A DNA stretch of 64,000 bases, taken from the NCBI RefSeq assembly GCF_000163055.2, contig NC_022124.1, positions 434,001-498,000 of the forward strand, given 5' to 3'. Of the stretch, positions 48,061 through 58,042 are shown one piece after another. A program made the position numbers and the translations under genes. The stretch comes from Prevotella sp. oral taxon 299 str. F0039. Lineage in GTDB: Bacteria; Bacteroidota; Bacteroidia; Bacteroidales; Bacteroidaceae. Position 1 is the stretch's first letter. Every line of letters starts with the position of its first letter. The notes under the pieces are model-generated. The model made no database searches. It saw only the letters and a program-made list of their open reading frames with translations, and had not been told where the DNA came from.

Positions 48061-49962
48061 ATGGAGCAACTAAAACACGAATGTGGAATCGCTATGGTGC
48101 GACTCTTAAAGCCTTTGGAGTATTATCAGCAAAAGTACGGAACATGGATGTATGGCTTAAATAAACTATACTTGCTGATGGAAAAGCAACATAATCGTGG
48201 ACAAGAGGGGGCAGGTTTGGCTTGTGTTAAGCTAGATGGTGAGCCTGGAACCGAATATATGTTTAGAGAAAGAGCAGAAGGCTCTAATGCTATTACAGAA
48301 ATTTTCGCAAATGTTCATTCAAACTTTACTAACGCAGATAATAATTTATTGTCTGATGCTGTATATGCAAAAGAACATCTTCCCTTTGCTGGAGAAATGT
48401 ATATGGGACATTTGCGTTATTCAACAACAGGAAAAAAAGGTTTGAAGTATGTTCATCCATTTATGAGAAGAAATAATTGGAGAGCTAAAAATCTATGTCT
48501 TTGTGGTAATTTCAATATGACGAACATTGATGACGTGTTTGAATATTTAACTCAGCAAGGACAATTCCCACGCATCTATAGTGATAGCTATATCATGCTA
48601 GAACTACTTGGACATCGATTAGATCGTGAAGTAGAACGTAATTTCATCGCTGCTAAAGCAATGGAAATGGAAAACAAAGAAATTACGTCTTACATCGAAG
48701 ACAACATTAAAATTAGTAATGTTCTCAAGACATCGATGGACAAATTTGACGGAGGATACGTCGTTTGTGGCTTAACAGGTAGTGGAGAATCATTCACGAT
48801 GCGTGACCCTTGGGGAATACGTCCTGCCTTTTACTATATGGATGATGAGATTGTTGCAGTGGCAAGTGAACGGCCAGTGCTTCAAACAACATTCGACTTG
48901 TCTGTGGAAGACATTCAAGAGTTAGAGCCAGGAACAGCCCTTATGGTGAAAAAAGATGGTAAATGTACCATCAAACGGATATTAGAACAGCGTGGAGATT
49001 CAAAATGTTCATTTGAAAGAATATACTTTAGTCGTGGTTCAGACAAAGATATTTATAACGAAAGAAAGAAGTTAGGGGAGCAATTAACAAAGCCCATCTT
49101 GAAAGCTATCAATGATGACGTTGCAAAAACAGTATTCTCTTTCATTCCTAATACTGCCGAAGTGGCTTTCTTTGGAATGTTAGATGGTTTTAAGTATTAT
49201 GTTGATGAACAGAAAATCAAGCAGATAGAAGCTTTAGATCACAAGCCAACTCACGAAGAATTGCGTGATATTATTCATAATTATGTACGTAGTGAGAAGG
49301 TTGCAATCAAAGACATTAAGCTTAGAACCTTTATTGCAGAGGGTAATTCTCGTAATGATTTGGCTTCGCACGTCTACGACATTACCTATGGAAGTATAGA
49401 TGCTTACGAAGACAATCTTGTGGTTATAGACGATAGTATCGTTCGAGGTACAACCCTAAAAAAAAGTATTTTCCGAATATTAGACCGTTTGCATCCAAAG
49501 AAAATCGTTATAGTAAGTAGTGCACCTCAAATTCGTTATCCAGACTATTATGGTATAGACATGCCTCGATTAGAGGAGTTTTGCGTATTCCAAGCAACCA
49601 TAGAGTTGTTGGAAGAACGTGGAATGACCGACTTGATAGAAACCGTTTACAACGATTGTGTAAATGAATTAAGCAAGAGTAAAGAGGAAATGCAGAATTG
49701 TGTGCGTGCTATTTACGAGCCATTTACTGTTGAAGAAATAAATGATAAGATCGTGGAAATGCTTCGTCCAGAAGGAGTTACCACTCCAATAGATATCGTC
49801 TTCCAATCTATTGAAGGACTTCGTGCTGCAATTCCTAATCATAAAGGAGATTGGTATTTCACAGGTTATTATCCAACTCCTGGTGGTACAAAGCTTTGTA
49901 ATCAAGCTTTTGTAAATTTTGTAAATAATAAGTATAAGACAAATAACAACAAAGAATCATAG
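48061..49962 (+). CDS. Amidophosphoribosyltransferase-type enzyme (long Bacteroidetes form)
   Basis: Class II glutamine amidotransferase fused to a phosphoribosyltransferase; converts PRPP and glutamine to phosphoribosylamine if it acts as PurF. The protein has 633 residues, about 130 more than E. coli PurF. Cys8 in MEQLKHECGIAMV is the N-terminal nucleophile region, with RGQEGAGLACV, MGHLRYSTTG and CLCGNFNMTN. The PRPP motif is VVIDDSIVRGTTLKKSI. It may need removal of the first seven residues to expose Cys8. Directly upstream of carA (6 bp), so probably co-transcribed with carAB; glutamine amide use links them. Confidence 0.85.
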   Translation: MEQLKHECGIAMVRLLKPLEYYQQKYGTWMYGLNKLYLLMEKQHNRGQEGAGLACVKLDGEPGTEYMFRERAEGSNAITEIFANVHSNFTNADNNLLSDAVYAKEHLPFAGEMYMGHLRYSTTGKKGLKYVHPFMRRNNWRAKNLCLCGNFNMTNIDDVFEYLTQQGQFPRIYSDSYIMLELLGHRLDREVERNFIAAKAMEMENKEITSYIEDNIKISNVLKTSMDKFDGGYVVCGLTGSGESFTMRDPWGIRPAFYYMDDEIVAVASERPVLQTTFDLSVEDIQELEPGTALMVKKDGKCTIKRILEQRGDSKCSFERIYFSRGSDKDIYNERKKLGEQLTKPILKAINDDVAKTVFSFIPNTAEVAFFGMLDGFKYYVDEQKIKQIEALDHKPTHEELRDIIHNYVRSEKVAIKDIKLRTFIAEGNSRNDLASHVYDITYGSIDAYEDNLVVIDDSIVRGTTLKKSIFRILDRLHPKKIVIVSSAPQIRYPDYYGIDMPRLEEFCVFQATIELLEERGMTDLIETVYNDCVNELSKSKEEMQNCVRAIYEPFTVEEINDKIVEMLRPEGVTTPIDIVFQSIEGLRAAIPNHKGDWYFTGYYPTPGGTKLCNQAFVNFVNNKYKTNNNKES

Positions 49963-49968
49963 AAAGTA

Positions 49969-51042
49969 ATGAAAAATGTGACGTTATTGTTGAGTGATGG
50001 AACTCAATTTCATGGTAAGAGTTTTGGCTATGAAGCGCCTATTGCAGGTGAGGTAGTATTTAACACTGCAATGATGGGATATCCTGAAAGTCTTACCGAC
50101 CCTTCTTATGCAGGTCAATTAATGGTTCTTACATATCCATTAGTTGGCAACTATGGTGTTCCATCGTTTACTTTTGAAGAGAATGGCTTGCCTACTTTCA
50201 TGGAAAGTGACAAGATTCATGCATCTGCAATAATTGTTTCTGATTATTGCGAAGAGTATTCTCATTGGAATGCTAAAGAGAGTTTAGCTACTTGGTTGCA
50301 AAGAGAAAAGGTTCCAGGGATAACAGGAATTGACACAAGAGAGTTGACAAAAGTATTGAGAAGTCATGGAGTGATGATGGGAAAGATTATCTTTGACGAT
50401 GAACCCACTAATATTCCAGAAGCAGATTATGAAGGAGTTAACTTTGTAGATCGTGTTAGTTGTAAGGAAGTAATACGTTACAATGTTGGTGCAAGTAAAA
50501 AAGTTGTCTTGGTAGATTGTGGAGTTAAGGCCAATATTATTCGTTGCTTAATTAATAGAGGTGTAGAAGTTATAAGAGTTCCATGGGATTATGACTATAC
50601 AAATATGCAATTCGATGGTTTATTCTTGGCTAATGGTCCTGGTGATCCAGATACATGTGAGAAAACAGTTGACATTTTAAAGCGTTTCATGAGCAAAACA
50701 AGCAAACCAATATGTGGTATCTGTATGGGTAATCAATTGTTGGCAAAGGCAGGTGGAGCTACTATTTATAAATTGAAATATGGACATCGTTCGCACAATC
50801 AACCTGTTAGAATGGTAGGCACAGATAAGTGTTTCATCACCAGTCAAAACCATGGTTATGCAGTAGATTCAAAGACATTAGGAAGCGATTGGGAAGAACT
50901 ATTTATTAATATGAATGATGGTTCAAACGAAGGTATTCGTCATAAGCACAATCCTTGGTTTTCTTCTCAGTTTCACCCCGAAGCATGTTCAGGTCCTGTT
51001 GATACTGAATTTATTTTTGATGACTTCGTGAATTCACTCTAA
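49969..51042 (+). CDS. carA: Carbamoyl-phosphate synthase small subunit
   Basis: CarA hydrolyses glutamine and passes ammonia to CarB for pyrimidine and arginine synthesis. The protein has 357 residues. N-terminal GEVVFNTAMMGYPESLTDPSY and GITGIDTRELTK, and a class I amidotransferase domain with nucleophile Cys in GICMGNQLLAKAGG and SQFHPEACSGP. It lies between the PurF-like gene and carB, with gaps of 6 and 32 bp. Confidence 0.96.
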   Translation: MKNVTLLLSDGTQFHGKSFGYEAPIAGEVVFNTAMMGYPESLTDPSYAGQLMVLTYPLVGNYGVPSFTFEENGLPTFMESDKIHASAIIVSDYCEEYSHWNAKESLATWLQREKVPGITGIDTRELTKVLRSHGVMMGKIIFDDEPTNIPEADYEGVNFVDRVSCKEVIRYNVGASKKVVLVDCGVKANIIRCLINRGVEVIRVPWDYDYTNMQFDGLFLANGPGDPDTCEKTVDILKRFMSKTSKPICGICMGNQLLAKAGGATIYKLKYGHRSHNQPVRMVGTDKCFITSQNHGYAVDSKTLGSDWEELFINMNDGSNEGIRHKHNPWFSSQFHPEACSGPVDTEFIFDDFVNSL

Positions 51043-51074
51043 TATTCTATTATAAGCTAATAAAACGATTTACA

Positions 51075-54000
51075 ATGAAATACGATAATATAAAGAAAGT
51101 TCTTCTATTAGGTTCAGGAGCATTAAAGATTGGTGAAGCTGGTGAGTTTGATTATTCAGGTTCACAAGCCTTAAAAGCATTGAGAGAAGAGGGAATTGAA
51201 ACAATTCTTATCAATCCAAATATTGCAACAGTTCAAACATCTGAAGGTGTTGCAGACCATATTTATTTCTTACCTGTTCAGCCATACTTCGTAGAACGAG
51301 TAATAGAAAAAGAGCGTCCAGATGGTATTCTACTCTCTTTTGGTGGACAAACAGCTCTCAACTGTGGTGTAGAACTATTTAAATCGGGAGTATTAGAGAA
51401 ATATAACGTACAAGTTTTAGGAACTCCTGTACAAGCTATCATCGATACAGAAGACCGAGAAATATTCGTAAACAAGCTAAATGAAATTAATGTAAAGACC
51501 ATTAAGAGTGAAGCTTGTGAAACCATAGAACACGCTCGTAAGGCAGCAAAAGAATTGGGCTATCCTGTTATTATCCGTGCTGCTTATGCCTTAGGAGGTC
51601 TTGGTAGTGGTTTTTGTGACAACGAAGAAGAACTTAATACACTTGCAGAGAAAGCTTTTTCGTTCTCTCCTCAAGTTCTTGTTGAAAAGAGTTTGAAAGG
51701 TTGGAAGGAAGTAGAATACGAAGTAGTGCGTGACAGATACGATAATTGTATCACTGTTTGTAACATGGAAAACTTCGATCCTCTTGGTATTCACACAGGA
51801 GAAAGTATCGTAGTTGCTCCTTCTCAAACCCTAACCAATAGCGAATATCATAAGCTAAGAGCTCTTTCTATAAAGATTATACGTCATATTGGTATTGTTG
51901 GAGAGTGTAACGTGCAGTATGCTTTCGACCCTGTTAGCGAAGATTATCGTGTTATTGAAGTGAATGCACGCTTGAGTCGTTCTTCTGCTTTGGCTTCAAA
52001 AGCAACAGGATATCCACTTGCTTTCGTTGCAGCTAAATTAGGTATGGGTTATGGTTTGTTTGAGTTAAAGAACTCAGTAACCAAAACAACCAGTGCATTC
52101 TTTGAACCTGCACTAGACTATGTAGTATGTAAAATACCACGTTGGGACTTAAGTAAGTTCCATGGAGTAGACAAAGAACTTGGCTCAAGCATGAAGTCTG
52201 TGGGTGAGGTGATGGCTATTGGTCGCAATTTCGAAGAAGCAATACAAAAGGGATTGCGCATGATTGGACAGGGAATGCACGGCTTCGTTGAGAATAAAGA
52301 ATTAGAAATCAATGATATAGACAAAGCTTTAAGAGAACCAACAGATAAGCGAATCTTCATTATCTCAAAGGCAATGCATCGTGGTTATACTATTGATCAG
52401 ATTCACGACCTTACAAAAATCGATCGTTGGTTCTTGTCTAAATTAAGGAATATCATTGATATTGATGAGCGTTTACGAGCTTGCACAAGTGTAAATGTAA
52501 TTGATAAAGCATTACTAAAAGAGGCTAAGGTTTACGGATTTACAGACTTCCAAATTGCAAGAGCCGTAGGACTTGAAAAAGAATTAGGAAGTATGCACAA
52601 AGCATCTCTTGCTGTAAGAAATCTCAGAAAGTCGTTTGGAATCTTGCCTGTAGTTAAACAAATAGACACACTTGCAGCCGAATATCCAGCTCAAACCAAT
52701 TATTTATATCTTACATACGCAGGAGTTCAAAACGATATCGAATTTATTAACGATAAACGTTCGATAATTGTTTTAGGTTCAGGAGCATACAGAATTGGTA
52801 GTAGTGTTGAATTTGACTGGTGCGGAGTGCAAGCTCTTAACACCATTAGAAAAGAAGGTTATAGATCAATTATGATCAACTATAACCCTGAAACTGTTTC
52901 TACCGACTATGACATGTGCGACCGATTATACTTCGATGAATTGACTTTCGAACGTGTAATGGACATCATCGACTTAGAAGCACCACATGGAGTGGTTGTA
53001 TCTACAGGTGGACAGATTCCTAACAACTTAGCAATTAAGCTCGACGAACAACACGTTCCAATTTTAGGAACAGCAGCTCGTGATATTGATAATGCTGAAG
53101 ACAGAGCTAAGTTCTCATCAATGTTAACACAAAATGGAATTAATCAGCCTGAATGGAGTGCTCTTACAACAATGGAAGATATCGACCAGTTTGTGGATAG
53201 AGTAGGATTCCCAGTGTTGGTTCGTCCTTCTTACGTGCTTTCAGGTGCAGCAATGAATGTATGTTCAAATAGAGATGAATTAGAAAAATTCTTGAAACTT
53301 GCTGCAAACGTGTCGGAAGACCACCCTGTTGTGGTAAGTAAATTTATCGAATATGCTAAAGAAATAGAGATGGATGGTGTGGCTCGAAATGGTGAAGTGT
53401 TAGCTTATGCAATTTCAGAGCATATCGAATTTGCTGGAGTACACTCAGGTGATGCTACAATTCAATTCCCACCACAAAAACTTTATGTTGAAACAATGAG
53501 ACGAATTAAACGTATTAGTCGTCAAATTGCAGAAGCATTGCACATCAATGGTCCTTTCAATATTCAGTTTATGGCACGAGATAATGATATCCTTGTTATT
53601 GAGTGTAATCTAAGAGCATCTCGTTCATTCCCATTTGTAAGTAAGGTATTGAAGATGAATCTTATTGATTTGGCTACAAAGGTGATGTTAGGATTACCAG
53701 TAGAGAAGCCAAATAAGAACCTATTCGATATCGACTACGTTGGAATAAAGGCATCTCAATTCTCATTTAACAGACTTCAAAAGGCTGACCCTGTGCTCGG
53801 TGTAGACATGGCTTCAACCGGAGAGGTAGGCTGTTTGGGTGATGATACTAACCAAGCACTTATGAAGAGTATGCTAAGTGTGGGTATGCGTATTCCTAAG
53901 AAAACAATTCTTATGTCGAACGGAGGAGCAAAACAAAAGGCAGAAATGCTTGATGCAGCTCGTATGCTTGTTCAAAAAGGATATGAAATTTATGCTACTT

Positions 54001-54305
54001 CGGGAACAAGTAAGTATCTTCTAGAAAATGGTGTTAACAATACACGAGTTTATTGGCCATCAGAAGAGGGACAAGCACCACAAGTTTTAGACCTTCTTCG
54101 TGAGAAACAAATAGACATGGTGATCAATATGCCAAAAGACTTAACAGTTCATGAGCTAACAAATGGTTATGCTATTCGTCGTGCAGCGATAGATCTTAAC
54201 ATTCCGCTCATAACCAATTCTCGTTTGGCAAGTGCATTTATTCATGCATTCTGCACTCTTTCTTTATCGGATATTGATATTAAGAGCTGGGAAGAGTATA
54301 AATAA
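51075..54305 (+). CDS. carB: Carbamoyl-phosphate synthase large subunit
   Basis: Makes carbamoyl phosphate from bicarbonate, ATP and ammonia. The protein has 1076 residues, full length. Two homologous ATP-grasp halves start LLLGSGALKIGEAGEFDYSG and VLGSGAYRIGSSVEFDWCG, with metal-binding ends EVNARLSRSSAL and ECNLRASRSFPFV. The C-terminal MGS-like allosteric domain (about 940-1076) includes YATSGTSKYLLENG and ends LSDIDIKSWEEYK. Operon partner of carA. Two hairpins follow. Confidence 0.97.
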   Translation: MKYDNIKKVLLLGSGALKIGEAGEFDYSGSQALKALREEGIETILINPNIATVQTSEGVADHIYFLPVQPYFVERVIEKERPDGILLSFGGQTALNCGVELFKSGVLEKYNVQVLGTPVQAIIDTEDREIFVNKLNEINVKTIKSEACETIEHARKAAKELGYPVIIRAAYALGGLGSGFCDNEEELNTLAEKAFSFSPQVLVEKSLKGWKEVEYEVVRDRYDNCITVCNMENFDPLGIHTGESIVVAPSQTLTNSEYHKLRALSIKIIRHIGIVGECNVQYAFDPVSEDYRVIEVNARLSRSSALASKATGYPLAFVAAKLGMGYGLFELKNSVTKTTSAFFEPALDYVVCKIPRWDLSKFHGVDKELGSSMKSVGEVMAIGRNFEEAIQKGLRMIGQGMHGFVENKELEINDIDKALREPTDKRIFIISKAMHRGYTIDQIHDLTKIDRWFLSKLRNIIDIDERLRACTSVNVIDKALLKEAKVYGFTDFQIARAVGLEKELGSMHKASLAVRNLRKSFGILPVVKQIDTLAAEYPAQTNYLYLTYAGVQNDIEFINDKRSIIVLGSGAYRIGSSVEFDWCGVQALNTIRKEGYRSIMINYNPETVSTDYDMCDRLYFDELTFERVMDIIDLEAPHGVVVSTGGQIPNNLAIKLDEQHVPILGTAARDIDNAEDRAKFSSMLTQNGINQPEWSALTTMEDIDQFVDRVGFPVLVRPSYVLSGAAMNVCSNRDELEKFLKLAANVSEDHPVVVSKFIEYAKEIEMDGVARNGEVLAYAISEHIEFAGVHSGDATIQFPPQKLYVETMRRIKRISRQIAEALHINGPFNIQFMARDNDILVIECNLRASRSFPFVSKVLKMNLIDLATKVMLGLPVEKPNKNLFDIDYVGIKASQFSFNRLQKADPVLGVDMASTGEVGCLGDDTNQALMKSMLSVGMRIPKKTILMSNGGAKQKAEMLDAARMLVQKGYEIYATSGTSKYLLENGVNNTRVYWPSEEGQAPQVLDLLREKQIDMVINMPKDLTVHELTNGYAIRRAAIDLNIPLITNSRLASAFIHAFCTLSLSDIDIKSWEEYK

Positions 54306-54324
54306 CGAATACCAATGTTAATAT

Positions 54325-54391
54325 AAGGTGTCATGGATATTATAAGAAAACCAAAGGTTTTCAACTACTTAATATACATGACACCTTTGCT
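54325..54391 (+). terminator. Hairpin after carB
   Basis: AAGGTGTCATG (54325-54335) and CATGACACCTT (54377-54387), perfect 11-bp stem with a 41-nt loop that itself carries AAAACC/GGTTTT. Followed by TGCTTAAT, so weak T-tract. Confidence 0.6.
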
Positions 54392-54400
54392 TAATAAAAT

Positions 54401-54443
54401 AAGTCGGTCATATTAAGAATTCAATATGATCGACTTATTTTTA
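54401..54443. terminator. Second hairpin between carB and the DedA gene
   Basis: AAGTCGGTCATATT (54401-54414) pairs with AATATGATCGACTT (54423-54436) with one wobble, then ATTTTTA. Genes on both sides converge, so it can end either. Confidence 0.7.
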
Positions 54444-54509
54444 ATGTATTGAAGAATAGATAATGGTCTAATACGCTGTTATATAGAATCAATTTATTCT
54501 TTACTTACA

Positions 54510-55187
54510 CTAACTATGTTTCTTTTTCTTATTCTTTAGTGTATTTTTTACTAAAAAGAAGATAATTGCAATAGCAATGAAACCAAGAATGATAAATTTG
54601 ATATACTCTCCGTATTCCATTATCTTCTCATGAAGTTGTGCTTGTGGTACTATTGAATGAAGATACCAGCCCATTGCTGCTAAAATAGAGTGCCAAGCAG
54701 TTGCTCCAATGGTTGTATAAAGCAAGAACTTCCAATAGTTCATTCGTGCAAGTCCTGCAGGAATAGATATCAAGTGTCTAATTCCTGGGATTAAACGACC
54801 TGTTATTGTGGCTGCTTTTCCATTCTTTTCAAAATACTTTTCGCTTTTTTCTACCTTCTCTTGGTTTAGCAAACCCATCTTTCCCCACTTGCTATTAGCA
54901 AAGCGATAGATAACTGGTCTACCTAAATAGTAACCTGCAAGGTAGTTAATTGATGCACCTACATTTGCTCCAAGAGTTGAGAATAAGATCACGAGCCATA
55001 CGTTTAGCTCTCCAGAAGCAGCTTTATAGGCTGCAGGAGACACAACAAACTCTGATGGAACAGGGATAACTGTACTTTCAAGAAGCATTAAAAAAAAGAT
55101 GGTTCCATAATTTAAATGCTCTAAAAGTGTGTTAAGTAGCTCTGGAAAGTTCCTTATTTGGTCTATTATACTTATGAACCAATCCAT
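54510..55187 (-). CDS. DedA-family membrane protein
   Basis: A 225-residue inner-membrane protein with about four to five hydrophobic segments. The DedA/SNARE-associated motifs are ESTVIPVPSEFVVSPAAY, NYLAGYYLGRPVIYRFANSKWG, FEKNGKAATITGRLIPGIRHLISIPAG and MNYWKFLLYTTIGATAWH. Members flip undecaprenyl phosphate or phospholipids between leaflets; which substrate applies here is not known. It lies 6 bp downstream of glnS. Confidence 0.88.
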   Translation of the reverse strand: MDWFISIIDQIRNFPELLNTLLEHLNYGTIFFLMLLESTVIPVPSEFVVSPAAYKAASGELNVWLVILFSTLGANVGASINYLAGYYLGRPVIYRFANSKWGKMGLLNQEKVEKSEKYFEKNGKAATITGRLIPGIRHLISIPAGLARMNYWKFLLYTTIGATAWHSILAAMGWYLHSIVPQAQLHEKIMEYGEYIKFIILGFIAIAIIFFLVKNTLKNKKKKHS

Positions 55188-55193
55188 TATCTC

Positions 55194-56912
55194 TTATCCT
55201 TTATTTTGTTTAGCCCATGTGTCTTTCAAACCAACAGTTTTGTTAAAAATTGGTTGTTCGTTTGTAGAATCGAGGTCTTTCATAAAGTATCCAATTCTTT
55301 GGAACTGCAAATATTGTCCTGGTTGCATATCTGCTGCATAATCTTCGATATAGCAGTTGTTTAGAACAGTCTTACTTTCTGGGTTCAATAGCTCTCTGAA
55401 GTCTCTCTCATCTGCTGATGGATTTTCCACATTAAATAATCTATCGTAGATTCTTACCTCTGCTTTTTTGCATTGATCAGCAGACACCCAGTGTAGAGTT
55501 CCTTTTACTTTGCGATTCGCTCCCTCAAGTCCACTCTTGCTTGTTGGGTCGTATTCTGCTTGAATTTCAATGATATTGCCTTCAGCATCCTTTGTACATC
55601 CAGTGCATTTAACGATATAAGCATTCTTTAAACGTACCTCTTTGCCTGGTGACATACGGAAGAATTTCTTTGGAGCATCTTCCATAAAGTCTTCTTTTTC
55701 AATCCATAAGTTCTTAGAGAAGGCAATAGTGTGAGTCTTACTATTCTCGTCTTCAGGATTATCAACAGCCTCTAATTGTTCTATTTCACCTTCAGGATAG
55801 TTTGTGATAACTAGTTTTACAGGATTGAGTACAGCAGAAACACGAATTGATTTCTTATTCAAATCATCTCTAACAGCTGCTTCTAATAGTGCCATGTCAT
55901 TGAGAGCGTCGAACTTAGTATATCCAATTGAATCAATAAAGTTACGGATACTTTCAGGAGAATATCCTCTTCTACGCATTCCACACAATGTAGGCATACG
56001 TGGATCGTCCCATCCTGATACTAGATTTTCTTCGACTAAAGCAAGAAGTTTACGCTTACTCATCATTGTATAGGTGAGGTTCAAGCGGTTAAACTCAATC
56101 TGTCGAGGACGATTATCATGTAGATTGTCCATTTGATTATCTTTCTCCTTTAAGAAATCAACAAGTTTATCGTATAATGGACGATGAGGAACAAACTCAA
56201 GAGTACATATTGAATGAGTTACACCTTCAAAGTAATCACTTTGTCCGTGTGCAAAATCATACATTGGATATGCATTCCATTTTGTTCCAGTTCTATGGTG
56301 TGGAGTATGTATTATACGATAAATAATAGGATCTCGGAAGTGCATGTTAGAGTTCGCCATGTCGAGTTTAGCACGTAGTACCATGCTACCTTCAACTGCT
56401 TCAGGAGTGTTCATAGCTCTAAAAAGAGTTAAACTCTCTTCAATAGGGCGGTCTCTATAAGGAGAATTAACTCCAGGAGTTGTTGGAGTTCCCTTTTGTT
56501 TTGCTATTTCTTCTGCGCTTTGTTCATCAATATAAGCAAGGCCTTTATTGATGAGCCATTCTGCAAAGTCCCATAATTTATCGAAATAATCTGATGCATA
56601 ATAAATGTTTTCCCATTTAAAACCTAACCATTTAATATCATTAAGAATATTGTCTACATATTCATTATTCTCTTTACTTGGGTTAGTGTCATCAAATCTA
56701 AGGTTGCAAATTCCTTTATATTTCTCTGCAGCACCAAAGTCCATACAAATCGCTTTGGCGTGTCCTATATGAAGATAACCATTTGGTTCTGGTGGAAAAC
56801 GGGTTTGAATTCTACCTCCGTTCTTACCTTCTGCAAGGTCTTGTTCAATCAATTGTTCTACAAAACTTAAAGTTTTCTTTTCTTCTGTATTGTTACCTTC
56901 TAATGTTGTCAT
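55194..56912 (-). CDS. glnS: Glutamine--tRNA ligase
   Basis: GlnRS charges tRNA-Gln with glutamine. The protein has 572 residues. Class I HIGH motif: PPEPNGYLHIGHAKAIC (about 40-56), with RFDDTNPSKEN. KMSKS-like motif: TMMSKRKLLALVEENLVSGWDDPRMPT. The C-terminal anticodon-binding barrels follow. It is the true GlnRS, since YDFAHGQSDYFEGVTHSICTLEF is present, rather than GltX. Confidence 0.95.
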   Translation of the reverse strand: MTTLEGNNTEEKKTLSFVEQLIEQDLAEGKNGGRIQTRFPPEPNGYLHIGHAKAICMDFGAAEKYKGICNLRFDDTNPSKENNEYVDNILNDIKWLGFKWENIYYASDYFDKLWDFAEWLINKGLAYIDEQSAEEIAKQKGTPTTPGVNSPYRDRPIEESLTLFRAMNTPEAVEGSMVLRAKLDMANSNMHFRDPIIYRIIHTPHHRTGTKWNAYPMYDFAHGQSDYFEGVTHSICTLEFVPHRPLYDKLVDFLKEKDNQMDNLHDNRPRQIEFNRLNLTYTMMSKRKLLALVEENLVSGWDDPRMPTLCGMRRRGYSPESIRNFIDSIGYTKFDALNDMALLEAAVRDDLNKKSIRVSAVLNPVKLVITNYPEGEIEQLEAVDNPEDENSKTHTIAFSKNLWIEKEDFMEDAPKKFFRMSPGKEVRLKNAYIVKCTGCTKDAEGNIIEIQAEYDPTSKSGLEGANRKVKGTLHWVSADQCKKAEVRIYDRLFNVENPSADERDFRELLNPESKTVLNNCYIEDYAADMQPGQYLQFQRIGYFMKDLDSTNEQPIFNKTVGLKDTWAKQNKG

Positions 56913-57201
56913 AACTTTATTATGTTAATTATGCCTGCAAAGATACTTAAAATAGGATGAAGAACAAAGTAATAAATAAGGTTTTATAATATTAATGAGC
57001 TACTTTTATTAATTTATTTTATACGATTATTATTTTAGACATATCTATGATAAGACTGAATTGTATCATTAAATCTTAATGAAGGATTGTTTTTGATTGA
57101 AATATATAAAATATAAAACTTTCTATAGAGTCTGTGTGAATCTGTTTTTCAAGTATCTCAAACAAGGAGATGATAATTATCTTCTATATAAATAAATCAT
57201 C
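56913..57201. other. Gap upstream of glnS
   Basis: AT-rich, no open frame on either strand. It should hold the glnS promoter (minus strand) and the end of the nitroreductase unit. No repeat, hairpin or RNA gene was found. Confidence 0.5.
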
Positions 57202-57927
57202 TTATACAGAATGATAAACCTCTTCAAATGGAATACGACAGCGGTCACCACGTACCCCATGGTCATTTCTAATACCACATGTAATCACCATATTTATTTG
57301 ACAATCATAAGGTAGACGAAGTGCTTTTTTGATGAGTTTGCTATCAAAACCCTCTAAAGGACAAGTGTCGTAGCCTGCTTCTGCCATTGCAATCATAAAT
57401 GTTTGCACCGCTAAAGCGCAACTCTTATGTACAACGGCTTTCATTTCCCCCTCTGAAACTTGGCGAACTATGGGGCGAAAGAGTCCTATTGTTTGTGCAA
57501 GAGTTTTTCTAAAAAGACCCAATAAGCCGAAAAAACGACCATAAAGGAAAGGCATCACCTTATTATAGTATAACTCCATTCGCTTAATTCGTGGTTCTTG
57601 GCGTTCTAAAGGACTGTTTCTTTTAATGTTCTCACGTTCAAAAGCTAATACTTGTTGAGCGTGATTGCGATGCAAACCCTGCTTTGTTACGAATACAACA
57701 ACCTGTTTTGCTGTTCTAGCAGCAGACTGTTCGAAACATGCTTTACTTATTTTCTTTAAACAATCTTTATCTATTACATGATAAGCTTCCCATAATTGAA
57801 GGTTCGAACTCGTTGGAGCTAGGGTGGCTAACTCAATGCATTGCTTCACGGTCTCTGTGTTAATCTCTTTCGAAGAGTCGTAACTTCTCACCGCACGACG
57901 AAACTCTAATAGTTCTTTTAATGACAT
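57202..57927 (-). CDS. Nitroreductase-family flavoprotein
   Basis: A 241-residue FMN-dependent oxidoreductase, NAD(P)H-using by family. It begins LKELLEFRRAVRSYDSSKEI, with the FMN-binding region APTSSNLQLWEAYHVID and the later AVQTFMIAMAEAGYDTCPLEGFDSKLIKKAL. The natural substrate is unknown. It lies 115 bp downstream of msrAB on the same strand. Confidence 0.85.
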   Translation of the reverse strand: MSLKELLEFRRAVRSYDSSKEINTETVKQCIELATLAPTSSNLQLWEAYHVIDKDCLKKISKACFEQSAARTAKQVVVFVTKQGLHRNHAQQVLAFERENIKRNSPLERQEPRIKRMELYYNKVMPFLYGRFFGLLGLFRKTLAQTIGLFRPIVRQVSEGEMKAVVHKSCALAVQTFMIAMAEAGYDTCPLEGFDSKLIKKALRLPYDCQINMVITCGIRNDHGVRGDRCRIPFEEVYHSV

Positions 57928-58042
57928 AATGAAATATATTTTTATCCTTTCGTTGTACGAAATGTTATCATTCTTTTCGTAATCATTTAAAAGTCAGCCT
58001 CTTTTAACTTTCTCTTAAACCGAATAGTCACTCTTTTATAAA